From Sphingomonas vulcanisoli (lineage in GTDB: Bacteria > Pseudomonadota > Alphaproteobacteria > Sphingomonadales > Sphingomonadaceae), in the NCBI RefSeq assembly GCF_011761305.1, contig NZ_JAAOZC010000001.1, forward strand, positions 186,001 to 250,000: a stretch of 64,000 nucleotides of DNA, in the 5' to 3' direction. Each line of letters starts with the position of its first letter. The stretch's first letter is position 1. This document shows positions 19,837 to 28,558 of the stretch, one piece after another. A model generated the notes under the pieces. That model was not told the DNA's origin. It saw only the letters and a program-made list of their open reading frames with translations, and searched no databases. A program made the position numbers and the translations under genes.

Positions 19837-21348
19837 TTAGCCGCGCACCTGCGCTATCGCTTCGAGCAGCTCCTTGGTCCGGAACGGTTTGCGCAATATC
19901 GGCACGCTGCTGATATGGGGTGGGGGGGATTCGAGTTCGTCGGCGAATGCGGTTATCAGCAGCATCGGCATATCGGGGCGCTCCGCGCGCACCGCCGCGA
20001 CCAGATCGATCCCGCTCATGCCGTCCCCCATGCGAATATCCGAAACGATAAGATCATAGGGATGCAGTTCGCGCACGAGATGCATCGCCTCCTCGCCATT
20101 GGCAGCCTCGTCGACGATATACCCGGCGCGAGCCAAATGAATGGCGAGCAGTTTTCGGACCTTTCCTTCATCCTCGACGATCAAAACACGCGGGGCGTTG
20201 GAACCCTCGGCCAAGGCATCCGGCGCTACTGGCATGGCTTGTTCAGACGGCAGGATTAATTCAATGGTCGTTCCCTGGCCGAGCGAACTTTCGATTTTGG
20301 CGTAGCCGCCCGATTGGCGCACGAAGCGATACACCATCGAAAGCCCCAGACCGGTGCCTTTGTCATTATCCTTGGTCGTGAAAAATGGCTCGAATGCGCG
20401 CAACCGCGTCTCTTCATCCATACCTTGGCCCGTATCCGTCACGCTTATCACGATCGCGTTCTCCAGGCCCGGCCCCGCGTCCGCGCGACGGCGTGTGGAA
20501 ATCCGAATAGATCCCCCGTTTGGCATCGCGTCGCGCGCATTCAGCGATAGATTAACAAGGGCGGTCTCGAACAAGGTTTTGTCCGCAATGACCGTGCCCA
20601 CGGAGGCGCTGAGGTCCGTTTGAAAATGGATGGTTTTGGCCATCGTTCGGGCAAGCAGCGCTACGACCGACTGGATCAGAGCGTTGACATTTACCGACTC
20701 AGAGGCGGTGGATTGGCCGCGTGCGAACTGAAGCAGGCGCGCCACGACATTCGAGCCCCCGTCTGCTGCTTCGATGATATCCCTGGCCGCTTCGTGCAAG
20801 AGCGAACCGACCGGCGCTTCGCCCGCGATGATCTCGGCATTGCCCATGATCAACGCGAGAATATTATTGAAATCGTGCGCCAGGCCGCCGGACAGCTTAC
20901 CCAGCGCCTCCATTTTCTGAGATTCTCTAAGGCTATCTTCCAGCTGGAGACGCTCAGTCACATCGATCTGTACGCCGACAAAAAATTTTCCATTTTGGCC
21001 ATCGTCGACGGGGATGATGGTTAGATCGTTCCAGAACTGGCTACCGTCCTTACGATAATTCAGGACAAGGCCGTGAAACGGTGCATGTTCCCTGACGGCG
21101 GTTCGGATCCGCTGGCGCACATAGGGCGCGGTCTGAGGACCGCTCAGCAAATTGCAACTGCGGCCCATGACTTCATCGGCCGAATATCCTGTCAGCTTCT
21201 CAAAGGCCGCATTGACATAGATCATGGGGCAGCCGTCGCGCAGTGCGTCGGATACCACTACGCTTTGGGGAACAGCGTCCAGTGCAAGCTCGCGGATCCG
21301 CGTGATGTCATAATTCCTCTGATCGACAGCGGAGACCTGCTGTTCCAT
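19837..21348 (-). CDS. LOV-domain hybrid histidine kinase with C-terminal receiver
   Basis: This is a soluble 503-residue kinase likely to sense blue light. The LOV domain (about 20-133) carries the adduct-forming cysteine C65 in GRSCNLLSG. It also has the flavin-contact residues N97 (NYRKDG), N107 (FWNDL) and Q127 (VGVQIDVT). HisKA follows with H158 in GGLAHDFNNIL. The HATPase has NLSLNARDAMPNGG and GTGLGLSMVYRF. The C-terminal receiver (about 387-500) has D437 in IVSDIRMGDG. It is divergent from a FixJ-type regulator across 129 AT-rich bases, so the two probably form one pathway. Confidence 0.92.
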   Translation of the reverse strand: MEQQVSAVDQRNYDITRIRELALDAVPQSVVVSDALRDGCPMIYVNAAFEKLTGYSADEVMGRSCNLLSGPQTAPYVRQRIRTAVREHAPFHGLVLNYRKDGSQFWNDLTIIPVDDGQNGKFFVGVQIDVTERLQLEDSLRESQKMEALGKLSGGLAHDFNNILALIMGNAEIIAGEAPVGSLLHEAARDIIEAADGGSNVVARLLQFARGQSTASESVNVNALIQSVVALLARTMAKTIHFQTDLSASVGTVIADKTLFETALVNLSLNARDAMPNGGSIRISTRRRADAGPGLENAIVISVTDTGQGMDEETRLRAFEPFFTTKDNDKGTGLGLSMVYRFVRQSGGYAKIESSLGQGTTIELILPSEQAMPVAPDALAEGSNAPRVLIVEDEGKVRKLLAIHLARAGYIVDEAANGEEAMHLVRELHPYDLIVSDIRMGDGMSGIDLVAAVRAERPDMPMLLITAFADELESPPPHISSVPILRKPFRTKELLEAIAQVRG

Positions 21349-21477
21349 AATTCCCTTCGGTGCGTGAATATGTCGCGCCTAGGAAACATTTAGCACATAA
21401 AAAAACAATATGGTATTTCTCGTATACAGAGGTCTCAACGCTTCTCAATAGACTAAGTCAATTGGAGACGGCAGGGT

Positions 21478-22086
21478 ATGGCATCTTCTTTGCCGATCTA
21501 CGTTTTGGACGACGACGCGAACATGCTTGGCATGATCGCGCGGCTGGTCGAACTGATCGGTTACAAGGTGACGAGTTTTGCCAGCGCAACTGCGTTCATC
21601 GACAAACTCGAAGATTTGCCCTTTGGTTGCCTTTTACTTGATATTGGCATGCCCGCTCCGAACGGACTGGAGATTCTTTCTGCACTGTCACAGCGGCAAC
21701 CTGCGTGGCCGGTCATCATGGTATCGGGCACGACCGATGTGGGCGACGCCGTTGAGGCCTTTCGGCGCGGTGCGATCCAATTCCTACGCAAGCCCTTCCG
21801 GCGGGCGGAGTTGGAACATATTCTGTCGGAGGCTATCGATATCGGGCTCAAACGGCTGGCCGAGCACGAGCGCATTCAGCGGGCAGGGAAAATCTCCCTG
21901 ACCGGCCGCGAACGCGAGGTGCTCTGCGCGATCGCCCGCGGTGATCCGACCAAGAAGATCGCCTGGTCCCTTGGGCTATCGTCGCGTACGATCGATATGC
22001 ATCGTGGGAATGTCCTGAAGAAGCTCGCGGCTCGAAATGCCACGCAGGCAGTCGCCTTGGCGCGCGAGCTGAAGCTGATCGAATAA
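21478..22086 (+). CDS. FixJ/NarL-type response regulator
   Basis: The receiver domain has D55 (LLLDIGMPAPNG) and the conserved lysine in FLRKPFRRAEL. A LuxR-type helix-turn-helix follows (LTGREREVLCAIARGD, then SSRTIDMHRGNVLKKL) at about 140-200. The protein has 202 residues, the normal length for this class. It is divergent from the LOV kinase and is the likely output of that kinase. The base composition of the intergenic region is unusually AT-rich. Confidence 0.93.
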   Translation: MASSLPIYVLDDDANMLGMIARLVELIGYKVTSFASATAFIDKLEDLPFGCLLLDIGMPAPNGLEILSALSQRQPAWPVIMVSGTTDVGDAVEAFRRGAIQFLRKPFRRAELEHILSEAIDIGLKRLAEHERIQRAGKISLTGREREVLCAIARGDPTKKIAWSLGLSSRTIDMHRGNVLKKLAARNATQAVALARELKLIE

Positions 22087-22276
22087 GTTTTAATCCCAAA
22101 CGCAAGTCGCTCGTTATGGGCGCGATGATGGCCTTGGCGCCCGTCCGGCGCTGATCGCTACGGCAACTTCCCTGCTGCCAACGGTCGCAACCAACAGCGC
22201 TTCTGCCCGTTGCTGCGCCAAAACCGCGCCCAAAGCTCATGCTGCTCTTTATTGCCGCACATTACAGGACCGCACG

Positions 22277-23560
22277 ATGGCGACAATTGCAGCGGCAGGA
22301 GAAAATGGAGGGCATAGCGCGGACCTGACGCGGGGCAAGCGCGCGCTGCAAGCCCTCAACTTCTTCATGGCCGATATGCAGGCCGGGATCGGCCCGTTTC
22401 TGGGCGTGTTCCTGCAGCAGCGAGGATGGGCGACGGGGCCGATCGGCACGGTGATGACGGCGGGCGGGGTGGCGGGAATGCTGTTCACCGCGCCCGCCGG
22501 CGCGTTCATCGACCATACCACAAAAAAGCGCAGGGTGGTCGTGGTCACGGGCATCTGCACCGTGGCGGCCTCGTTCCTGATCCTGCTCTCGCAATCGGGT
22601 TGGGTCGTCACCGTCAGCCAGGTGGCGACGGCCATCGCCGGTGCCGCGATCGGCCCCGCCGTTGCGGGTATGACCCTCGGGATCGTGCGCCAAAAGGGCT
22701 TCAACGCCCAGAACGGGCGCAATCAGGCGTGGAATCACGCGGGCAATATGGTGGGTGCAGGCCTTTCCGGCTGGCTAGGGTGGCGGTTCGGGATGCCGGC
22801 GATCTTCTACCTCGCGGCGGCGTTCGGGGTGCTCGCCATTGCATCGGTGCTGCTCATTCCCGAGCGCGCGATCGACCATCAGGCCGCGCGGGGCCTCGAA
22901 AAGGGAGACAGTGACGACGCCGGCGGAGGACAGGCCGAGGGATTCCGCGTGTTGCTGCGGAACCGGCCGATGTTGATCCTCGCCGTCTCCCTTGCTTTCT
23001 TCCATCTCGGCAATGGCGCAATGCTGCCGCTCTATGGCCTCGCCGTGGTCGGCGCGGGCAAGGGCAACCCTGCGGTATTTACCGCCACGACCGTCGTCGT
23101 CGCGCAAGCGGTGATGATCGTCACCGCGCTGATCGCGATGCGGGTGGCGGCCGGCAGGGGCTATTGGTTGGTCATGCTCATCTCGTTCGCGGCGCTTCCC
23201 GTACGCGGGCTGATCGCCGGTTGCGTCATCGAGCATTGGGGCGTGTGGCCGGTGCAGGTGCTCGACGGTATCGGCGCGGGGCTGCAGAGCGTCGCGGTGC
23301 CGGGTCTGGTCGCGTGCCTGCTCAACGGCACGGGTAGGGTGAATGTCGGCCAGGGCGCGGTGATGACGATGCAAGGGCTGGGCGCATCGCTCAGCCCCGC
23401 GATCGGTGGCTGGCTCGCGCAACTCCTCGGCTATCGCATCGCCTTCTTCATCCTGGGCGGGTTTGCCCTGGGGAGCCTGGCGCTCTGGCTGGGGTTTGCC
23501 GCGACGCTGCGACCGGCGTGCGCCGGTGATCGGACCGAACAGGAACCGGCTACGGAATGA
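22277..23560 (+). CDS. MFS transporter
   Basis: This 427-residue protein has about 12 hydrophobic segments. The conserved loop 2-3 motif reads GAFIDHTTKKRR, a variant of the GxxxDRxGRR signature. A central cytoplasmic loop of about 25 residues (EKGDSDDAGGGQ) separates the two halves. The substrate is unknown. It overlaps the next gene by 4 bases (ATGA), so the two permeases are co-translated. The 190 bases upstream show no recognisable gene. Confidence 0.88.
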   Translation: MATIAAAGENGGHSADLTRGKRALQALNFFMADMQAGIGPFLGVFLQQRGWATGPIGTVMTAGGVAGMLFTAPAGAFIDHTTKKRRVVVVTGICTVAASFLILLSQSGWVVTVSQVATAIAGAAIGPAVAGMTLGIVRQKGFNAQNGRNQAWNHAGNMVGAGLSGWLGWRFGMPAIFYLAAAFGVLAIASVLLIPERAIDHQAARGLEKGDSDDAGGGQAEGFRVLLRNRPMLILAVSLAFFHLGNGAMLPLYGLAVVGAGKGNPAVFTATTVVVAQAVMIVTALIAMRVAAGRGYWLVMLISFAALPVRGLIAGCVIEHWGVWPVQVLDGIGAGLQSVAVPGLVACLLNGTGRVNVGQGAVMTMQGLGASLSPAIGGWLAQLLGYRIAFFILGGFALGSLALWLGFAATLRPACAGDRTEQEPATE

Positions 23561-24807
23561 CGGCCGCGTTACCCACTTGGATCATCTGTATCGCAGCGAC
23601 GGCCGGAGTCATCACCCGCCCGTTCCGCTGGCCGGAAGCGATCTGGGCGGTCGCGGGGGCGGTCCTGCTGGTGGCGTTGGGGCTCTTGCCGATCGGTTCG
23701 GCGCTTGGCGCGATCTCGAAGGGCACCGACGTCTACCTGTTCCTAACGGGCATGATGCTCCTGTCCGAAGCCGCGCGCGCCGAAGGGCTGTTCGATTGGG
23801 TGGCGGCAACGGCGGTCAACCACGCGCGCGGGTCTTCGATCCGCCTCTTCATGTTGGTCTATGGCGCCGGGGTGGTCGTCACCACGTTCCTGTCGAACGA
23901 CGCTACCGCCGTCGTGCTGACGCCTGCGGTCTATGCGGCCGCGCGCAAGAGCGGCGCGGAACCGCTCCCGCTGCTGTTCGCCTGCGCGCTTGTCGCCAAC
24001 GCCGCGAGCTTCGTGCTGCCGATTTCCAACCCGGCGAACCTGGTTCTCTACGGGGGACATATGCCGCCGCTGAAAGCCTGGTTGGGCTCGTTCGCGTTGC
24101 CGTCGCTCGCTGCGATCACCGTGACATTCGTTGCTCTCAGGTTGGTCGAGCGCAAGCGGCTGGTGGGTCCTTGCGCGCCCGCTGTGGAACGGCCCGTCCT
24201 TGGGCGCGGGGGATGGGCAGCGTTGCTCGGGATCGTTGCGACGGCACTTGTGCTGATCGCCATGTCGGCGCTCGATCGGCCGCTCGGGTTGCCCACCTGC
24301 CTGGCGGGCGCTGCAACGGCACTCGGGGTCAGTATCATGGCGAGGCGCTCGCCGGCCAAACTGGTCGGCGCGATTTCCTGGGGCGTGCTGCCCCTCGTCG
24401 CGGGGCTGTTCGTGCTGGTCGAGGCTCTCAACCGCACGGGCGTCGTCGGGTGGATCGCCGGCGCGCTCGGCCGCGCTGCGCGGTTTGGTGAGCCGATTGC
24501 CGCTGCGGGGGCGGGGACGATCCTCGCCTTCGGCTCCAACCTGATCAACAACCTGCCCGCCAGCCTGATCGCGAGCACCGCGATCGCACAGGCGCATGCG
24601 CCACGTCTCGTCGTGGACGGGTTGCTGATTGGGGTGGATCTCGGGCCCAACCTCTCGATCACCGGCTCGCTCGCGACGATCCTCTGGCTCGCTGCCATTC
24701 GGCGGGAAGGCGAGGATGTAAGCTTCTTGCGGTTTCTCAAGGTTGGGGCCGCGACCATGCCCCCGGCCTTGCTTGCCGCGATTGGGGCACGATTGCTAAC
24801 CAGCTGA
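23557..24807 (+). CDS. ArsB/NhaD-family anion permease
   Basis: This 416-residue membrane protein has the repeated helix-loop pattern of the ion transporter superfamily. Typical signatures are TFLSNDATAVVLTPAV and NPANLVLYGG in the first half, and FGSNLINNLPASLI and GVDLGPNLSITGSLATILW in the second. It is probably an arsenite or other oxyanion exporter or a sodium/proton antiporter. No arsR, arsC or arsH is adjacent, so the arsenic role is an inference from family only. It is coupled to the MFS gene. Confidence 0.88.
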   Translation: MTAALPTWIICIAATAGVITRPFRWPEAIWAVAGAVLLVALGLLPIGSALGAISKGTDVYLFLTGMMLLSEAARAEGLFDWVAATAVNHARGSSIRLFMLVYGAGVVVTTFLSNDATAVVLTPAVYAAARKSGAEPLPLLFACALVANAASFVLPISNPANLVLYGGHMPPLKAWLGSFALPSLAAITVTFVALRLVERKRLVGPCAPAVERPVLGRGGWAALLGIVATALVLIAMSALDRPLGLPTCLAGAATALGVSIMARRSPAKLVGAISWGVLPLVAGLFVLVEALNRTGVVGWIAGALGRAARFGEPIAAAGAGTILAFGSNLINNLPASLIASTAIAQAHAPRLVVDGLLIGVDLGPNLSITGSLATILWLAAIRREGEDVSFLRFLKVGAATMPPALLAAIGARLLTS

Positions 24808-25195
24808 CATTCCGCGGGAAAAGCCGTCATGTCCGCCGTCCGCGCAGCCGGGGCGGCGTTGGAACGGCAGACTGCGGTAGGTGGCGCGCCCGGCTGGATA
24901 AACATAACGAATATGTTTCGCCGTTCGTACTGCCCTAGAGCCGTCTGACGCCGCCGTAATCCGCTGTCTGCCGTTCCGCCCCGCCGTCGGAGCTATGCCG
25001 GATCAATTACGCCGGCAGCGCCGCCGCCCGTGCGCCGACACGTCAAATCTTCAGAGATCCGTGGCGTAGTGCATACGGCATTTGTGGCGCGCCAGCGCGG
25101 ATATGTCTGACATCTATTCATCGCAGTTGCTCCTCTATTAGAGATGCCGATTACCGCTGCGCTCTGCCCGCCCACGCAGTACGGCGCTGTGCCAG
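24808..25195. other. Intergenic region; holds a copy of the tRNA-Arg 3' end
   Basis: About 390 bases without a supported gene lie between the ArsB-type permease and the tetR stop codon. The segment TGGCGCGCCCGGCTGGAT at 24882-24899 is identical to the 3' end of the tRNA-Arg gene at 27304-27321. The preceding 20 bases are similar as well (GAACGGC then GCGGTA in both). Nothing else was recognised. Confidence 0.65.
24882..24899. repeat. Direct repeat of tRNA-Arg 3' end, att-like
   Basis: Eighteen bases are identical to 27304-27321, in the same orientation, 2.4 kb away. Integrative elements that insert into tRNA 3' ends leave such copies. No integrase gene lies between, so this would be a remnant or a small excised-cargo scar. 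Confidence 0.5.
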
Positions 25196-25837
25196 CTATC
25201 CTTTGGCATAGACGCGGAGGAACAGCGCCACGCCACGGTCGACGCGGTCGACCAGATCGGCATGAAAGGCATCGATCTCCACGCCAAGCGCGAAGCGGAA
25301 GTTGCTGAATCCTTGCCACAGCCCGAACAACTCTTCGGCTGCGGTAGCCGGGTCGATGGCGACTAGTTGGCCGCTATCCTGCGCTCGTTCGAGCAGCGCG
25401 ATGAGGTTCGCGTGGGTCCGGCCAGGCCCCAATCGATAGAAGCTCGACGCCAGATCGGGGTGGCGGCGAAGCTCGCCGGCGACCACTGCATAGAAATCCA
25501 CCGCCGGCTTGCTCGCGAGAAAGGACATGATGCCGATGCCGAAGGCGCGCAGCGCCCCGGCTAGGTCGGCGTCCTGCATTGGCGCCCCGATCACCTGCGC
25601 CGCCTCGATACGCTCCATTTCCCGCAGCACGGCCGCTTCGAACAGCGCGGCGCGATCGGCATAATGGCGGTAGAGCGTCACCTTGGAGACGCCGGCCCGC
25701 CGCGCGATCAACTCGATCGAGGTCGCTGCGATGCCGCGGTCCAGAAACAGCGACCAGGCGGCATCGAGGATGGCGACAGCCTTCGCGGCGTCGCTCGGCC
25801 GCCCGCCCGCCCGCTTCAGATTCACCGGCCGTTTCAT
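25196..25837 (-). CDS. TetR/AcrR-family transcriptional regulator
   Basis: The N-terminal DNA-binding domain is typical (AILDAAWSLFLDRGIAATSIELIARRAG, then VSKVTLYRHYADRAALFEA). The C-terminal ligand domain is helical. It has 213 residues. It is divergent from the GFA gene, and a palindrome GTGAACG-GTAT-CGTTCAC lies between them, 34 bases upstream of this start. It probably represses itself and the divergent genes. The ligand is unknown. Confidence 0.92.
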   Translation of the reverse strand: MKRPVNLKRAGGRPSDAAKAVAILDAAWSLFLDRGIAATSIELIARRAGVSKVTLYRHYADRAALFEAAVLREMERIEAAQVIGAPMQDADLAGALRAFGIGIMSFLASKPAVDFYAVVAGELRRHPDLASSFYRLGPGRTHANLIALLERAQDSGQLVAIDPATAAEELFGLWQGFSNFRFALGVEIDAFHADLVDRVDRGVALFLRVYAKG

Positions 25838-25871
25838 TGAAAGGATTGACCGGCGCGCGCGGATCGAGTTA

Positions 25872-25889
25872 GTGAACGGTATCGTTCAC
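25872..25889. promoter_or_regulatory. Probable TetR operator palindrome
   Basis: The sequence is GTGAACGGTATCGTTCAC: two perfect 7-base arms with a 4-base centre. This has the size and symmetry of TetR-family operators. It lies in the 72-base gap between the divergent tetR and GFA genes, 20 bases before the GFA start. Confidence 0.75.
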
Positions 25890-25909
25890 GAACATAAGCG
25901 AGACAGGAA

Positions 25910-26320
25910 ATGGCGTTCGAAGGTCGATGCCTGTGCGGCGCGGTGACGTTCAGTTCGGTTGGGTCGCCGGTGTTCATGGGCAACTGCTATTGCAGCGACT
26001 GCCGCCGCGAAAGTGGCACTGGCCACATCACAGCCGTCGCGGTGCCGGAGGCGACACTGACCGTCCGTGGCGAAACGCGCGAGTTCGTGAAGCCCGCCGA
26101 CAGCGGCGAGACGATCACGAACGTCTTCTGCCCGGTTTGCGCGACGACGCTGTTCACCCGGCCCTCCGGGCTGCCGGGGCTTGCCCTGCTGCGCGCTGGC
26201 ACGCTCGACGATCCGACAGCCGTCAATCCGCAGGTGAACATGTATGTCGCTGCGGCGACGAAGTGGGATCGTCCTGTCGCGGGCCTGCACGATTTCGTCG
26301 GCATGGCTTCCGGCGTCTGA
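25910..26320 (+). CDS. GFA-family zinc protein (CENP-V/glutathione-dependent formaldehyde-activating-like)
   Basis: This 136-residue protein has the cysteine pattern of the family: GRCLCGAVTF near the start, NCYCSDCRRESG, and FCPVCATTLF. The cysteines bind two zinc ions. Some members act on S-hydroxymethylglutathione, but most are uncharacterised, so the reaction is not assigned. It is divergent from tetR and shares the operator, and is probably in one transcript with the methyltransferase downstream. Confidence 0.88.
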   Translation: MAFEGRCLCGAVTFSSVGSPVFMGNCYCSDCRRESGTGHITAVAVPEATLTVRGETREFVKPADSGETITNVFCPVCATTLFTRPSGLPGLALLRAGTLDDPTAVNPQVNMYVAAATKWDRPVAGLHDFVGMASGV

Positions 26321-26382
26321 CCGCGCTCGGCGTGCGCGAACAGGCTGATTACGGTATAGACGCGCCAGGTGTCCGGCGCGCG

Positions 26383-27117
26383 ATGGCAACGGTCGGCGCG
26401 ATCGGGCTCGGGGCTGGCATCGGTCTTTCGATCGTCGCTGCTCATTCCGCCGGGAACCTTCCCGCGGCGATTCGGGTGACCAGGATTTTTCTACTGCTGG
26501 TCGGGCTCTACGGCTCGGGCATGGCCTGTTATATGACCTACGGCAGCCGGGTCGGGAAACTGCGCACGCGCAAGCGCCTCCTCGACCTCGCTACTCGCTT
26601 CCGTCCCTGGTCTGGCGCCGAACAGGTGCTCGACGTCGGCTGCGGTCGCGGGCTCCTGCTCATCGAAGCGGCCCGACGCCTTACGTCCGGCCACGCGAAC
26701 GGCGTTGATCTCTGGCGATCCGAGGATCAGTCGGCGAACGCGCCAGAGGCGGCGCTCCGCAACGCGCGGATCGAGGGCGTCGCCCACCGCGTGTCGATCC
26801 GGACCGGCGACGCGCGCGAGTTGCCGTTCCCCGCTCAGTCGTTCGATCTGGTGATGTCGCATTGGGTTCTGCACAACCTGCCTACCGATGCCCAGCGATC
26901 GCAAGCGGTGGGCGAGATGGTGCGGGTATTGAAACCGGGCGGGCTGATCCTTCTCGCTGACATCAAGTACCATACGGCCTATCGTGCGATGCTGCGGAAG
27001 ACAGGTTTGGTTGAACGCCGGGCGGACAATGGCGGCTGGCGTTCGTCGATCATCGGCGCGCTCAGCAGCGGCAGCTTCCGGCCGGCCGAGATCATCGCCG
27101 AACTGCCAGTGAAATGA
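26383..27117 (+). CDS. Class I SAM-dependent methyltransferase with N-terminal membrane segments
   Basis: Two hydrophobic segments at the N-terminus (VGAIGLGAGIGLSIVAA and RIFLLLVGLYGSGMACYM) anchor a Rossmann methyltransferase domain. Motif I is VLDVGCGRGLLL, and later motifs are GDARELPFPAQSFDLVMS and VLKPGGLILLADI. The ATG at 26383 gives 244 residues; an in-frame GTG at 26332 is an alternative. The substrate is unknown. It lies directly after the GFA gene, probably under the same TetR control. Confidence 0.82.
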   Translation: MATVGAIGLGAGIGLSIVAAHSAGNLPAAIRVTRIFLLLVGLYGSGMACYMTYGSRVGKLRTRKRLLDLATRFRPWSGAEQVLDVGCGRGLLLIEAARRLTSGHANGVDLWRSEDQSANAPEAALRNARIEGVAHRVSIRTGDARELPFPAQSFDLVMSHWVLHNLPTDAQRSQAVGEMVRVLKPGGLILLADIKYHTAYRAMLRKTGLVERRADNGGWRSSIIGALSSGSFRPAEIIAELPVK

Positions 27118-27303
27118 GCGTCGACCAGGATTGAGCGAAGGCCGCGCGGCAGCGCTGAAATGCTGGAGCAACCATAAACACCGGCAAGAACGCGGTCCGC
27201 GCAGGAACCATTCGAACTTTCAGTCCGACAGTGGCCGTCGACGCTAATACGCTGGCGTATCAGCGACGGTGCCGAAGCATGAACGGCGGCACACGGCGGT
27301 ATT

Positions 27304-27380
27304 TGGCGCGCCCGGCTGGATTCGAACCAGCGACCACAGGCTTAGAAGGCATGTGCTCTATCCAGCTGAGCTACGGGCGC
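27304..27380 (-). tRNA. tRNA-Arg (anticodon TCT)
   Basis: The cloverleaf reads GCGCCCG acceptor, GCTC/GAGC D-stem, anticodon loop CTTCTAA, T-arm GCTGG-TTCGAAT-CCAGC, acceptor CGGGCGC, then G and an encoded CCA. The anticodon stem (CATGC/GCCTG) has one mismatch, U29 against C41. The 3' end is duplicated at 24882. Confidence 0.93.
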
Positions 27381-27436
27381 CCACGGGAGCCGATAGCGTG
27401 GATTGCTTAGGAGCGGAACCTCGATAGTCTGGTGGC

Positions 27437-28192
27437 ATGGACACTCTCCCCAAACCCGCCCACGGCACCGTCGCGATCGCGGCCAATGCGCTGCAGGGGC
27501 GATCGCTGCGCTATTTCGATTTCGCGATGGTGGGGTTCGTCACCATCCTGCTGCTGTCCAACGTCATCGGCGCGGGCAAGGTGGCGATCGTGCATCTGCC
27601 GATCATCGGCGCCTGGCCGTTCGGCGCGGGCATCCTGTTCTTTCCGCTGAGTTATCTGCTCGGAGACGTGCTGACCGAGGTCTACGGCTATGCCCGGGCG
27701 CGGCGTTGCATCTGGGCGGGGTTGGGCGCCATGCTGTTCATGGCCTTCATGAGCTTCGTCGTCGTGGCGCTGCCGCCGGCGCCGACCTGGACGGGGCAGG
27801 CGGCGTACGAGCAGGTGTTCGGCCAGGTGCCGCGCATCGTCTTCGCCTCGATCGTCGCTTTCTGGATCGGCGAATTCGCCAACAGCTTCGTGCTGGCGCG
27901 GATGAAGGTCTGGACGGGCGGGCGGATGCTGTGGACGCGGACGATCGGATCGACGGTGGTGGCCGAGGGCATCGATAGCCTGGTCTTCTATCCGCTCGCT
28001 TTCCTGGGCGCGGTGGGCTGGACGAGCGGGCTGGTGGTGCAGGTGCTGCTCACCCAATGGGCGCTCAAGGTGGCGTGGGAGGTGCTGCTGACGCCGGTGA
28101 CCTATGCGGTGGTTGGCTTCCTCAAGCGCCGCGAGGGCATCGACGTGTTCGACGAGCGCACCAATTTCTCGCCCTTCACGCTCAAGGCCTGA
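27437..28192 (+). CDS. Queuosine precursor transporter (YhhQ/VUT family, DUF165)
   Basis: This family imports queuosine precursors (preQ0/preQ1) for tRNA modification. The 251-residue protein has about six membrane segments and the family signatures FPLSYLLGDVLTEVYGYARAR, WIGEFANSFVLARMK and STVVAEGIDSLVF. It starts at ATG 27437. It is read away from the tRNA-Arg gene and is the first of three co-directional genes. Confidence 0.92.
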   Translation: MDTLPKPAHGTVAIAANALQGRSLRYFDFAMVGFVTILLLSNVIGAGKVAIVHLPIIGAWPFGAGILFFPLSYLLGDVLTEVYGYARARRCIWAGLGAMLFMAFMSFVVVALPPAPTWTGQAAYEQVFGQVPRIVFASIVAFWIGEFANSFVLARMKVWTGGRMLWTRTIGSTVVAEGIDSLVFYPLAFLGAVGWTSGLVVQVLLTQWALKVAWEVLLTPVTYAVVGFLKRREGIDVFDERTNFSPFTLKA

Positions 28193-28264
28193 CGGCGTGC
28201 CTTCGGGATCGCCCCGCTTTGGAGGGGATGGCCTTGATCCGAGATACAACCTAAGCTTGGCGCC

Positions 28265-28558
28265 ATGAACTTCCTGCGCACGCTGTTCTGGATCGTCGTG
28301 ACGGTGGTGGTGGTCGTCTTTTCGGTCAACAATTGGACGACCGTGACGATCAACCTGTGGGGCGGGCTTCAGGCCGATTCCAAGCTGCCGCTGCTGCTGC
28401 TGATCGCCTTCCTCATCGGCTTCGTGCCGCTCTACATCTGGCACCGCGCGCATCGCTGGCAGACCGCCAAGCGTGTGGCCGCGCTGGAGACCGTGATGCC
28501 GGTCACGCCTCCAACGCCGGCTTCCATCGCGGAGCCGCCGCTATCGGATACATTCTGA
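28265..28558 (+). CDS. LapA-domain (DUF1049) inner membrane protein
   Basis: This 97-residue protein has two membrane helices (LFWIVVTVVVVVFSVNN and LPLLLLIAFLIGFVPLYIW) separated by the family motif WTTVTINLWGG. Such proteins relate to lipopolysaccharide assembly protein A in enterics. Its stop overlaps the pyrF ATG by one base (TGATG), so the two genes are coupled. Confidence 0.85.
   Translation: MNFLRTLFWIVVTVVVVVFSVNNWTTVTINLWGGLQADSKLPLLLLIAFLIGFVPLYIWHRAHRWQTAKRVAALETVMPVTPPTPASIAEPPLSDTF

Noticed and set aside
27242-27265. Hairpin CGCTAATACG-CTGG-CGTATCAGCG near tRNA-Arg
   Set aside because: Nine of ten bases pair, but no T-tract or gene context gives it a role. It may be a chance or tRNA-proximal structure.
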